The position numbers and the translations under genes were made by a program. A stretch of 64,000 nucleotides of DNA from Niebla homalea (lineage: Eukaryota > Ascomycota > Lecanoromycetes > Lecanorales > Ramalinaceae). The stretch lies in contig JAHGAU010000005.1 in the NCBI GenBank assembly GCA_019925105.1, positions 1,178,001 to 1,242,000 of the forward strand, read 5' to 3'. Below, one piece after another: positions 12,300-24,007 of this stretch; positions within the stretch are counted from its first letter, which is position 1, and each line of letters begins with the position of its first letter. A model generated the notes under the pieces. That model saw only the letters and a list, made by a program, of their open reading frames with translations, did not search any database and was not told the origin of the DNA.

Positions 12300-14578
12300 C
12301 GGCTATATATAGGGGTTTCGGTTTTATAATATAAAACGTTAAATAAAGTTTTAATAAAAGTCTTAATTAAGAACTTAATTAAACTTTTTAAAGTTTAAAC
12401 CTTTAAATCTTATAATTATAATAAAAAATTTCTATCCGATTTAAATTTTCTTTATAATTTAGAGGATTTTTAATTTTATTCCGCCGTTAAGATTACTTAA
12501 TTAAAACCTTTTATAAGGATTATAGAACGTTATAGAATTAAAAAACTTTAAACTTTTATTTTTTATAATAAAAAATCTTATCTTTAAGACGGTAACTTTA
12601 ATTATATAATAAAGATATAACTTAATTTTACCCTTAAAATTACTTAATTAAAATTATTTTTAAGGATTAAATTTAAAAAAAAAGGAAGTTTATTTACTTA
12701 AATTAAAATTTTACGTTTTAAAAAAGGAAATTAGAAATTAACCATTAAATCCTTTATATTTTAATTAACCCGGAAAGCTACTTAATTTAATTAACGCCCG
12801 GAAGATTAAGGGTAAAATAATTATAAATAGAAATTATAACCCTTAAAGTAAAAAACAATAATTAATTATGGAAATAACTTTCTATATTATATTAAACGTA
12901 AAAAGGGTAAATAATTTTAAAAGGGTATAAAGATAGCCTGGATATTTATAAAGTTTTAATTTATTATTAATTAAAATAAATTAAACTTTATTCGGAATTT
13001 AAGTTTTATTATTAAAATCCCTGAATATATTATTACTTTACTTTATTAATATGGAAATCCTTTTATTATATTTTATTATTAAGTTAAGAATAAATTCTTC
13101 TGTTTTTACTTTAAAGATCTTCGGAAGGAAAACCGAAGGACCTTTTAAAAGTTAATTAAAGACGTAGATAGGAAGTATTTACCCTTATTTACGCCGAAGT
13201 TTTATAATAGCTTTAACTTAAAGATATTTAAAGAACCTTTAATATTATTGCTTAACAAATTAATCTTTAACCTCCGTCCGAGGGTAAAAGGCTGGATTCC
13301 GTTATTCAATACGGAATACCCCCTACCCTTAAACGACTTATCAACTAAGTATTAATTAGAATCAGAATCGTCAGATATTTCTTTACGCGTGAGTATAAGT
13401 TCAGGGATTTCGAATTCCTATTTCCTCGCCGAAAATAACCTCTAAGATTAAAGACGCTACCTTTGGGAGTTTCTCCCTCGGCATAATTCCGTTATTAATT
13501 AAGTAGCGTTAATAAATATTATGGTATTAATAAATTAAGGACTAATTAATCCTTAATAACCTTTACGAGCCTATAACTATTAAGGATAAACTTAAGGTTA
13601 TTATAGTTATTAAAACTTACTATAAAAATAATATATATTATTTTATAAATAAATTGGATATAATTAAAGAAATCTGGATTATTCTTATTATTTATTTTAA
13701 ACCTTAAGGTTTAAGCTTATATATTAAGTTAACCCGGGAGTTTAAAATAATAATAAAAGGTTTAAACGAAATAATTAATTAATTTACTTATAAATTCCGT
13801 AAGTATATTACCGAAATACTGGCTATTAATAAGTTATATAAGGTTTTTAACTTAATAGTTATTTAATTTTTCTTATTTAATCTTAATAACGGTTAATAAT
13901 ATTTTTATATTAATTTAATTTAAAATTAAATTATATTAAATAAAAATTCTCTTAATTTTAATAAAGTTATATTAAGAGCTATTAATAAAAAATTATAAAT
14001 TAATATAACCTACGTTAATATTATTTTATAATCTTATTTAATAGCTTTAAAAATTAATAATAAGTAATCCTTTATTAAATATAATAATTAAAAATATAAT
14101 TATTATACCGTAAAAAGCCGTAATAATAAGTACCCGGAGAATAATTATTAAGTTTTTTACTTTAAGAAAAGGATTAAGACGCTATATTAAAGGTTAAAGA
14201 AGCTAAAAACTAAGGAAATTATTATAATAATTATATTAATAAATTTATCGATTTTAAAGGAGATTTATAATATAATAAACGTAAATATTAAGCCTGGATA
14301 TATAATAATATCCGTTAATTTAATTAATTTATAAAAGCTAATAATCTTAAATAATAATTATAATAAGTATTTCTTTTATTAAAAGGAATTCTTTAATAAT
14401 AATTTCCGGTTTTATTAAATGGCATTTTTAAAGCCAGGTTTAACGTAAATTAATTATATAGGCGGTATTAATACCGCCCGGGTAATCTATAATATTAACG
14501 GAAGAAAAATAATAATTAAATTTTTAAACTTTATTTATTCTTTTAATAATAAAGTAAACCTCCTTTTAAAGACTTAAC
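12300..14578 (+). pseudogene. RIP-decayed Copia gag and start of protease of C1
   Basis: The frame is riddled with stops, but near 14090-14150 a zinc-knuckle remnant is legible. The spacing of KYNYYTVKSRNNKYP suits a C-x2-C type knuckle whose Cys and His have become Tyr and Asn. Further on (about 14440-14570) the frame ends in segments like the NLLSKTQL region that follows a Copia protease. A reverse copy of the same gag lies at about 26240-28034 in C2. D interrupts it before the integrase. Confidence 0.7.
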
Positions 14579-14791
14579 TGTCGAAATCCAAGGAGAGCGC
14601 CAAGAGATATCACGTGATCTAGTCACGTGACCTGCAAGACTCACATATAATGCAGGAGGTAAAATAATAGAGTCCCGGATTCAACGTTGGATATAATAGT
14701 TTTATTTAATTGGGTTAACGTAGAATTCTTAAACTTAATTAAATTTCTTAGATAGATTAAATTAATTAATTAATATTTCTTAAATTTAAAA
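14579..14791 (+). repeat. 5' LTR of Copia D
   Basis: This LTR of about 213 bp begins TGTCGAAATCC. Its first 120 bp are rich in GC and little mutated, and carry two CACGTG palindromes at 14611-14616 and 14624-14629. The end has decayed to AT and is set by the primer site that follows. The partner LTR is not in the window, so the exact end is inferred. Confidence 0.75.
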
Positions 14792-14805
14792 AGTTATAAA
14801 CCCGG
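14792..14805 (+). other. Half-tRNA primer-binding site of D
   Basis: AGTTATAAACCCGG is the RIP form of GGTTATRAGCCCGG. Its position directly after the LTR matches A, B and C. Confidence 0.65.
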
Positions 14806-15420
14806 AAGGCGTTTTCCGGGTTTAATTAAGTATATTTAAGTATTTATATAACTTTAATAATACTTTAATAGGTTTAATACCGGCTTTATTAACCTAGGGT
14901 TTTATTAATTTGGTACTTTTCTTAGCCCGTAAAGTCATAATTTTCTTTTTTAATCGATACAATAACCTTTAAATTGTAAATTTAACCCGGCGTATTAATA
15001 ATCGATAATATTTTATAATATATAAAAACCTTAGAATATATATAAACTTAACTATAATTACCTTATTATCGTAAACTTAAGATATTTAAATCCTTTTATA
15101 ATATAAAGATTTTTAAAATATAAAGATTATAATTAACAATTTTGGTAGAATTATTACCCCGGGGATAACCATATATATACGTAGTTACCCGCGTTTTAAC
15201 GAGAAAAATTTAATTTTAATTTTGGTATACTTAACTTTAAAAGAAATTTTTTAAAGGTAAATAATAATTCTTATAAACTTAATATTTCGCTTAATGGAAA
15301 TTATCCGTTACGTATATTATTATTAACTATATTTATTATAAGTTTACTTCTTTAAGCTTAAACTTTGGGTTTAAAGCGTATATATTATTATTTATTTATA
15401 TATATAGATTTATTTTAAAA

Positions 15421-16301
15421 TGGTTAATTTAATTTATAATTCTAATCGTAAGCGTTTTTTATTATATAATAATAAGGAATAACCCTTATTATCCTTTAAA
15501 AAGATAAATTCTTAAAGAAGGTTTTATAAAAGACTCCGTATTATTATACTATTACTTAAGTTAAATATTAGGCCCGTTAATACCCGGCTAAAGCTCACTT
15601 AAAGCTCTATTAAGGATAGCGATATTAAAAATTCTCCTTCCGTATTATTATTAAGGTCTTAAGATAAGTCGGTACGGAGTTACTTTTTTCTATAACCGTC
15701 GATAACCGAAAAGGCTGAATAATATAAAAGGCTCCGTTTTCGCCCCTTATTAAGGGCATTAAATATTTTACTTCTTATAAATAATCTAGAATAACGTAAA
15801 CTACTTAAAATCTTTAAATGCGATTTCTTTCATTATTATTAATTTCTTAAGCCGATCTCTTAAGAAAGAATAATTCCTTGAAGAATAACGGTATTTAAAC
15901 TTAGATTATTTTGACTTAGATTAAGGTAATCTTTTTTCTATTTTAAGCTATTTTTCTAGTAAATCCGAGGTAAAAATCCCTTTAAATATCAATATTAAAC
16001 TCTTTAATTACGCTGTTCGTTCCTTTACCCAAAATGACTAAAAAACTTTATATTAAAGTTTACGGATTATTTACCTATATTCTTAAACTCAAAAGCTTTA
16101 AAGGCTTCTAAATTTAGGCACGTAAAGTAAAACGTATTCTTATTTAAACTTAATATTAAAGCTATACCCAAGTTAATAAATAAACCGAGTTTGTTAAAAA
16201 AAAATAAAGAAACTATTACGGATTAAAATTAAAAAAAACGAGAGTAAAAGAAAGGTTATAACCTGGCCGTGAATATTATTTAGTTTTATCTAAGGCCTAT
16301 T
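15421..16301 (+). pseudogene. D: N-terminal extension joined in frame to gag
   Basis: From ATG at 15421 a frame of about 290 codons runs to the C2 insertion, with stops mostly at TAA/TAG that suit former Gln/Trp. It continues in phase after the insertion into ITDFNNYKNTYKLWKD-like sequence (41882 onward), which looks like the start of a Copia gag. The extension is rich in Lys/Arg/Leu. I do not recognise a domain in it. It could be a long gag N-terminus or an extra frame in the leader. The region from 14806 to 15420 shows nothing I can name. Confidence 0.5.
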
Positions 16302-16453
16302 TCTTGAAATATAAGGTGTAAGTTGCTTGATTATTCTCTATGTATAGAAGTGCGACTAAGTACTTTTGAATCCCGGTTATCTTAATTGGGTTTAGCTTCG
16401 GATTATATTTAATCTACCTGAGTGCCGGGTAATTAATATAAGTACTTTTAATA
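16302..16453 (-). repeat. 3' LTR of Copia C2
   Basis: On the minus strand it begins TATTAAAAGTACT and ends GCAACTTACACCTTATATTTCAAGA-like; the terminal bases are TTTCAAGA. It is the best preserved C LTR, keeping many CpA/TpG. It borders the left CTATT target copy. Confidence 0.9.
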
Positions 16454-18174
16454 TTCCTTTTTAAACTTTAATATATATTACTTATATAATTATCTATTTA
16501 TAATATTATATTTTATTACTGCTTTAAGCTTTAATTTTTTATATAATGTATACTTTATTTAAGTAAAATTTTTTATAAGCTATTAAAAATCCCCTATAGC
16601 GGTGGTTTTTATTCCCCTATAATAGTAATCTTTTGCTTCTTTATATTACAGCGGTAATCCTTTTATGGTAAAATACCTTTAAAAGATTATACTTATAGCC
16701 TTAAATATATATTACTTACTCCTTTAAGTTATAAAGCCGGCGCGGTAACGGTAAGTTCCTTTATATCTTAAATTATCCTTTAGTAACCTTCTTAAACACG
16801 TGATTTCGTCCGGGTATATTCCGGGGTAAATATCGTTTTTTACGATTTATTCCTTTTTTAAAATATTTTTTTAACCTCCTTACTTTATATATTAAATTTA
16901 TATTAAAACGTATTTTTAAGTTCCTTAAGACTAATAATAGCCTCCCTATAAATAATTAAAAGCTTTTTTTATAAGTGGCTTAAAGCTTACCTTAAATAAC
17001 TTAAAGATAAAACTATAAGGCTATTAATATTATTAATAAGGCTTTGGTTAATATAAAAACGTTCCGGGGGTACTTTAAAACTAAGTACCTTATAGAACCT
17101 TTTAAAGGGTTAATATAATAAAGGCTTTATTAAGCCGTTAATAACTTATTTATACGTTAGGATATATTCTAAATCCATTTAATTATTTCTTATAACTTCC
17201 TGAAGTTAATATTATTAAATACTTATATACTTAATCCGGATATAAAATATAAGGTTCTTAACGAGAACTATAGCGCCTTAATTATTTCCGTGAATAATAA
17301 TAGCGGGGAGGTTCCCGGCTTAATACGGCTTAATTTTACCTAAAAGTTATTTAAGTTATAGGGCCTCTTTAATTACTTATATTTATCCTATATATTCCGC
17401 TTTATAAATAAAGAGGATAACCGTGGTTTAACGCTTAAATTATTAGTTAATCGCGGTACTTTTAATATTAAATATATAGCCCGTAATAAACCTTTATATT
17501 GAATTTACGGTAAAATTAAAGTTAATATAATTATTAAGAGCTTTTAATTTACCCCAGTATATTAATTAAAAGGTAATAATAATACGGAAGTAACGTAAAA
17601 TTCTTCTTATTAACTTTTAATAATATTTAATAGGATTTAAAGTATATTAATTAATTATTAAAATAAAGTAAGCGATATTTAAATGAATTCTAAATATAAT
17701 ATATATTAAAGAGCCTATAATTAATTAATATTTCTTTTGGAAAATCGGGTCGGTTTTATAACTTTTAAATATAAACTCCGGCTTATACTTTAACTTTATA
17801 AAAATATATATAAAAGTAATATTTTATTATTTATATTTTTTAATAACTCTTTTTATATAAGTTTCTTAATTAAGTTAAAGCGTTTTATTTTAATAGTCTT
17901 TTATAATAATTATATTTAAGTAATAATAAATTAACCTTAAATTAAATATACGGAATTAATTATTAAGTATTTTCTTTAAGTTTATAATGTTTTCCTTAAA
18001 TAAGTTAATAATTAAAATATCGTTTACGTAAAGACTTATAATTATCCTATCTTTAAGGTATATAAATACGTAATAATCCGTAAGTATCGGCTTAAACCTT
18101 TACTTTTTTATAAAAGTAAAAAAGTAATAATATTATAATTAAAAGGATTACTTTAATCCGTAAAAAGCCTTATT
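16454..18174 (-). pseudogene. C2 pol, RT active site to RNase H, decayed
   Basis: On the minus strand the frame from about 18070 down reads YVNDILII (near 18036-18013), which is the RT active site YVDDILII with one Asp changed to Asn. FRIFNLRLIYYYL (family F..SDLG...YYLG) follows near 17950-17912. RNase H remains near 17480-17350, with a GYIFNIKSTA segment and KAEYIGQ (family EAEYxA). The stretch from 16890 to 16454 would be the C-terminus and untranslated tail. An apparently open frame on the plus strand here is the antisense shadow of this gene. Confidence 0.8.
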
Positions 18175-18187
18175 AAGTTTATAATAT

Positions 18188-21100
18188 TGATTGATTGATT
18201 GATTTATATTACGGATCTAGCTAAACTAATTCCGGCGTTCCTTAATACGCAACCTTTTAATTTTACTGGTAACCGTAAAAACCTGATACTTATAACGTTA
18301 AAGTAAAAATCGGCGTTTATTAGGCCTTTACCCTTTATCCTTTAAAGTAAAGGATATTAATAGCCGTTTAAAGAATAATAATTTATTTATATACTTTTTA
18401 TATTTTAACTCCCTTAAGAAAATTTATAATATTACGATTGTATCCTTATAAGGGCTATCTTTAAGCTCGTTACTTTTCCGTTTTTTTATACGTTTATATT
18501 ACTTTAACCTTACGTAACGCCTTTAAATATTTTTATTAATATTTACGTACTTAATATATATTTTTCTTATATTATTATTGTTATTAACTTTTTTAAAGAC
18601 TTTTAATTGGTATTTATTATTATATCCTTACGGCTATAAAAGATACTTTCCGGTTTATATAATTAACGTAATTAATTTCCGTTTTTCTTTTTTTCCTTAA
18701 CCGGTAACGGGCTTTTTCCGTAAAATTTTCGGTAATTTCGTTTATCTTTATAATAAGGTTAAACTATAATAATAATCCAATAAATATTATAAACTTAATA
18801 ATTATTTAAATATTTCATTTTATAAATAATATTTAATAATAATTATAAGTATTAATTTTTATAATAAGTTTTAATTTAACTTTTATAAATAAAAAATAAG
18901 AAATAAAAACGTATACGGTATCTTATTTTTTTTATTTATATTTATATTTAACGTTTATCCGACCTCCGGTATATATAATAAATAAGAAGTAAATTAAACC
19001 GTTTTTACCCGTTTAAAGTTAAATCGTTAATACGTTATTATCCTTCTTTATAATATTATAATAACGGAGATATTTATTAATAATCTTTTTATTATTAAAA
19101 GCTAAATAATAATAACTTTAAAATATAAAGTCTTTATATTTCCGTTAACGTTTAATCTATTTTATTATAGTTTATAAAGTAATCGTTATAGCTTTTACTC
19201 TTTAAATCCTTTTAATTTTAATTTCTTTTATATTTAACGGGAATTTATATATATTTAAATTAACCTCCGGGATACCGGTAAAATTAGTTTCCTTCTTACT
19301 TTATTTTTACTTTATTTTAATAAGAAAAAAGATAAGTATTTTTAATTTATTCTTTTTAATTTAAAGCTTATTAAGATTTTAACGGATCCGCTTATTTCCT
19401 ATTATCGTAATTAAGTATATATATTTCTTTAACTTTATTTAAACGATTATTTAATTTAATAAAACCTTAATTAATAATATAAAAACCTTAAACTTTAATA
19501 CCGGGATAAAAGTTACTTTATAAATACCGTTAATTACTTTTAAGTATTAATTCTAGACTTTCTATAATATTTAAATAAGCTTTTTCCTATATCCCGGAAT
19601 ACTTTTAAGTATATATTAGATAGTTATAACGTATATTATAGTTAATTTTATTACGGTTTAATAAATAATCCGGGTTTTTTATAATGTAGTTCCTTATATT
19701 AATATAATAAAATAAGTAAAGCCTTTTTCTTATAAAGTTATCTTCTTTTACATTTTTCTTATATAGTCCTTTTAATTAAGCTTTTTATTTACTTAAAAGT
19801 TAAGGACTTTAATATTAATATCCGGTTTTACTATAATTTTACTTAAATCCAATATAATTATTATATTATATAGTTTTAAACTTTTAATTATATAGTATAA
19901 ATTAAGCCTTATAAGTTTTTATTTATTAAAAATAGACTTTATAAGCCTATTTTAATTCCAGATAATTTATATATATAAAAATATTATAGGTTAAAAAATA
20001 AACGTTATTAATAAAGTTTTTAATTTAAACCTTTTATTTTAACTTAATAAGTTCTTTAATTAATAAACCGTTAAAGAATAAGAATAATATAAGAAAAATA
20101 AACAATCTTTAAGGAATCCTTATTATAGTAGGCTTTATCGGGCTTACTTTTTATCCTAAATTAATCGATATAACTTAATTACTTAAAAAATTCTTTATTT
20201 ATTTAAATAAAAAAAATAATATCCCTTTTTTTTTTTAAGTTATATAATAACCTTTAATAATTTACCTTATTAAAAATATTTATAATATTAAGAGAAAAAA
20301 GACTTATAATATATTTCTTCTTATAACCTTATATTATATATACGCCGTCGATTAATCCTTTAAGGGCTATTTTTATTAATTGATTTTTCTTTATTCTTAT
20401 TTATTAATTGGGAAAAAGTCCGTAATTCTCTATATAATTGTTAAGGATTTTCGTTATTACCGTTTTTAAGGCCTTTTTTAATATATAAATGAATATAATA
20501 AATTTATAAGATTTTACCTTAAAGTAATCCAGCTTAATAAGCTTTTTAAGGATAATTGTTTTTTTTTTTAAACTTACGTAAGTAATAATTAACGTTAAAA
20601 TATACTTAAAAAGGTAAGTAAAAACTTTTTAAACGGTAATATTATTATTAATAAGAATTTATTAAGGATCTTATTTAATCTTAAGGCTTTATCCTTCTTT
20701 AATTTATTAATTATTTTAATTATTATATCTTATATTATTATTTTATTTATTAATATAAGATCGGGGTATATAACGTTATCGATATCGTTTAAATTAACCT
20801 TTAACGGAAAGGGGAAAACTACTTTTTTAAAGGCCTTAATTTTACCGTTAAAGGTATTAATTAATATATTATCGGGTCTCTTAAGGAACGGGAATTTAAG
20901 AATAAACTTTAATTTCTTACTTTATTTTTATTATATTTTATTAACTTCTAAATACTATAAAATAAGACCGTTAAGTTATATATTATAAATTAAAAGTATA
21001 TTTATTTAATTTTTTTAATAAATTTTTTTTTATTTTTAAAATAACCTTTAATTAATTAAGTATTTTTTAATTTTTATACTTAAAAGCTTACTTTATTAAC

Positions 21101-23994
21101 CTTTTTATTTTTACGGTTATGGTTATATATTCTTTATTTTAATAAGTTTTAACTTTTTAAAAAAGCTTTATTATTAAGATTATTTTATTGATTACCTCGT
21201 TTAATACCTTTATTACTTATTTTATAAAAAGGTTAATCCGGTCTTTATTATTTAATTAAAGGAGGTCTGTGAATTATATTACCGTTTCCTTTGTTTTTAT
21301 ATAAACTTTTATTACTTTAATTGTTTTTTACGTTTTCTTTACTGGTAATAATAAAGTTATATTAACGGTTTAATTTAAGGTTATTTATATTAATATATAA
21401 TCCGAGTTATATTTCAAGGGTTTTCGTAATTTATACGTTATAATTACGCCGGTAACTTTTTCCGTATTAAAAATTAAATTAATCGTTATTTTAAACTTAC
21501 GATTCTTTTACGAAATAATCCTTTATAATATTAATAATAAAAGATTAACTTAAATAAGGTAATAACTATTAATAAGTCGTCCGATTTAACGTAATTTATT
21601 ATATACCCTTTTTTATTCTATATATAATAATATAAGTTAAAATCTTTAAGTAATATATATTCGTTTAAAATAATTAAAACCTTTTTAAGTAACGATATTA
21701 TAAACGGTCCCTTTTTATTGGTTAATAGCGGGTTCTATATGTTATAAATATTAAGATCGCCCTTTAAGTTTCCTTCTTTTATAATATAGAATATATAAAG
21801 GTTTTTACCGTAATAAGTAATATCCTAGTTATTTACGTTAAGCCGCTTATTTATAAAAAAGTATATTTTAATTATTTTATTCTTCTTAAAGGTTAAATAA
21901 AACCTTTTTTTGGGTTAATAAATAAATATATATACGGATTATATAATAATTTTTATGTTATTATAATATTAATATCCTTAACTTCTTTAAACTTAAATAT
22001 TATTATTATTATTTTAATTTCTTCGTTACGGACGTTATATTATATTATTCTTAAAAACGTTAATATATTATATATTAACCTTTATAAGGGCTCCCTTATT
22101 TATATCCGTTTAAATTCTAAACTTCCTATTAAAGTTAAGTATTTTTTAGCTTAATACCTTCTTAATTATTATTAAAGACGTAAAACGGCCGGCCTTTAAG
22201 GTCGGGATCGTAAAAAGCTTCCTTTTTTTATTTTATCCGTTATTATTATTTACCTTTTATTATTTAATTAATTAAACTCGTATTTCAAAATTATTTTTAA
22301 TTAATTTATTAAATTAATTCCGTACGTATTATATTATTAGATTTTTACGGTTATCCGGGTCTTTTTATATTTAATTTCCTTAACTTTTATTATATATTTA
22401 AAATCCTATATTAAGTATCTTTCTTTATTATATATAACGTATTTAAGTACGTTCTTTATAAACTTTTTAATTATTAACTTTATATATTTATAAGTATTAT
22501 AACCTTTAACGTAAATTATATATTTTATAATATTAAAATATTTTATAATAATATATTTATAGCTTTAATATTTAAAATATTAATAAATATCTATTATTTT
22601 ATTTTATAATTAAATTATTTTAAATAATCCCTTTTTAATAATCTTTTTATTTAAAACGTTATTATATATTTTTATTAACGTTATACTTAATATAATAGTA
22701 AAATATTTCTTTATACGTTTTAAAAAGTTAAGTTTTTTTATTATTGGAAGAAGCTTATAGTTAATAATCTTAAGCCTTAAATAAAAAACTATATTCTTCT
22801 TTTTTATATTGATTAACGTAATTTCTTTTTCGGTTTTTATAAAATATAATAAATATATCTTATTTATTATAATAGTAAATAATTATCAAAACTTAAATTA
22901 ATTTATATTCTTCTTTATTAATTTAAGTTTTAAACTTTTTTAAGTTTTCTTTTACCTTTAATAACGTTATATTAAGGAGGATATTTTTACTTTATAATTT
23001 ATATACCGTAATAATCTATTTTATTAATAGTTCCGTTATTACCTTAAAAGCCTTTATTAACTATAACGGGTTTATTTCTATAGTTATATTCCTTTTTTTA
23101 TAATTAAATAAACGGACCGTTATTATCCTTATTTTCCTTAATACGGCTATCCTTTCCTTTATTATCCTTTTATTCTTTACCGTAGGTACCTTCTTTATTA
23201 CCCTTATTATTTAACTTTCTTTCGCTTAAAAGGTTATTGCCTTTATACCCTTATTTTATACCTTTAATTTTAAATTGCCGTTTTTACCCTTTATTAATGC
23301 CTTTACTTCCGCCCCTTAAAAGCCCCGTAAGCGCTCCGTTTCCTCCAGTTTTATTTCTACTTTTATATAAAAATTCCTTCTGCTTTTTAATTTAATTTAT
23401 AATATTGGCTAGGTTTTTAACGTAATATCCTTTTACTTTACCGTAAAAAGTCCTTTTAAGGTTTTTATTATTTCCTTTATTATTTTTTTATTTTTATTTA
23501 TTAAGCGATGTATTATCTCCGTTTTTTATTTTTGATTTTTTAAGGTCTTATTTTCTTTATTAACTTTATTTCTTTTTTATATATTTTTAATAATATTTTT
23601 ATTGCGGTTTTCCCGCTTTTTCTTTCCGTTTATACTTTTTATTATTAATATTATACCGGCCTTTTTATTTTTTTATTTACTTATTATTTCCGTATTATTA
23701 TTACGCGTTTTACGTGCTTTAATATGCGTATTTTATTAACCTTAATTCCCTTATTTACTTTAAGCGTTATCCGGTTTATTATTATTATATTACTTATACG
23801 CGTTATCGCCGTTTCTATTAATATCGGCTATTTACCCGTTTATTACCTTATTCTTAACTATTACGCTACTTTTATTTATCGCACTTAATATACTTCCCTC
23901 ACTATTATTAAAGCTATATATATACGTATCGTTTTGGACCTCTAGGGTCCCTTTGTTCGTCCCGGATAATCTTAATTAAGTCTAATTAATATAT
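18188..23994 (-). mobile_element. Full-length LINE (Tad1-like) L1
   Basis: This 5,807-bp non-LTR retrotransposon lies on the minus strand. It has a perfect 13-bp target duplication AAGTTTATAATAT at 18175-18187 and 23995-24007. The 3' end is a short (AATC)n tail rather than poly(A), seen here as TGAT repeats at 18188-18203. The 5' end shows a GACGAACAA...GGACC block near 23939-23965 that matches the ORF1 start of L2. ORF1 lies roughly at 23960-22200. ORF2 (endonuclease, RT) lies roughly at 22200-18600. Both are destroyed by RIP. L1 sits in the RT region of C2. Confidence 0.9.
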
Positions 23995-24007
23995 AAGTTT
24001 ATAATAT

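Larger units (their letters stand above)
11832..14578 (+). mobile_element. Ty1/Copia retrotransposon C1, 5' part, cut by D
   Basis: It starts with a 152-bp LTR (11832-11983), followed at once by the primer site and a gag-protease region. It matches the 5' part of C2, which is reversed here (41871 leftwards, with its own insertions). The element stops where the D LTR begins at 14579; the last five C1 bases, TTAAC, should be the D target site. The 3' portion of C1 would lie beyond the right edge of the window, after the rest of D. Confidence 0.85.
14579..16301 (+). mobile_element. Ty1/Copia retrotransposon D, segment 1 (5' end)
   Basis: D inserted into C1 and was later split by C2. This segment has the LTR (14579-14791), primer site (14792-14805) and a long leader with an in-frame coding region (see 15421). 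It ends with CTATT (16297-16301), the target site of C2; D resumes after the second CTATT at 41872-41876. Across that junction the D frame continues in phase, supporting the reconstruction. D is less RIP-mutated than the elements inserted in it. Confidence 0.82.

Noticed and set aside
16990..17640. A plus-strand frame with few stops opposite the C2 RNase H region
   Set aside because: The minus strand carries clear Copia RT and RNase H motifs (YVNDILII, KAEYIGQ) in one frame, so the plus-strand frame is an antisense shadow.
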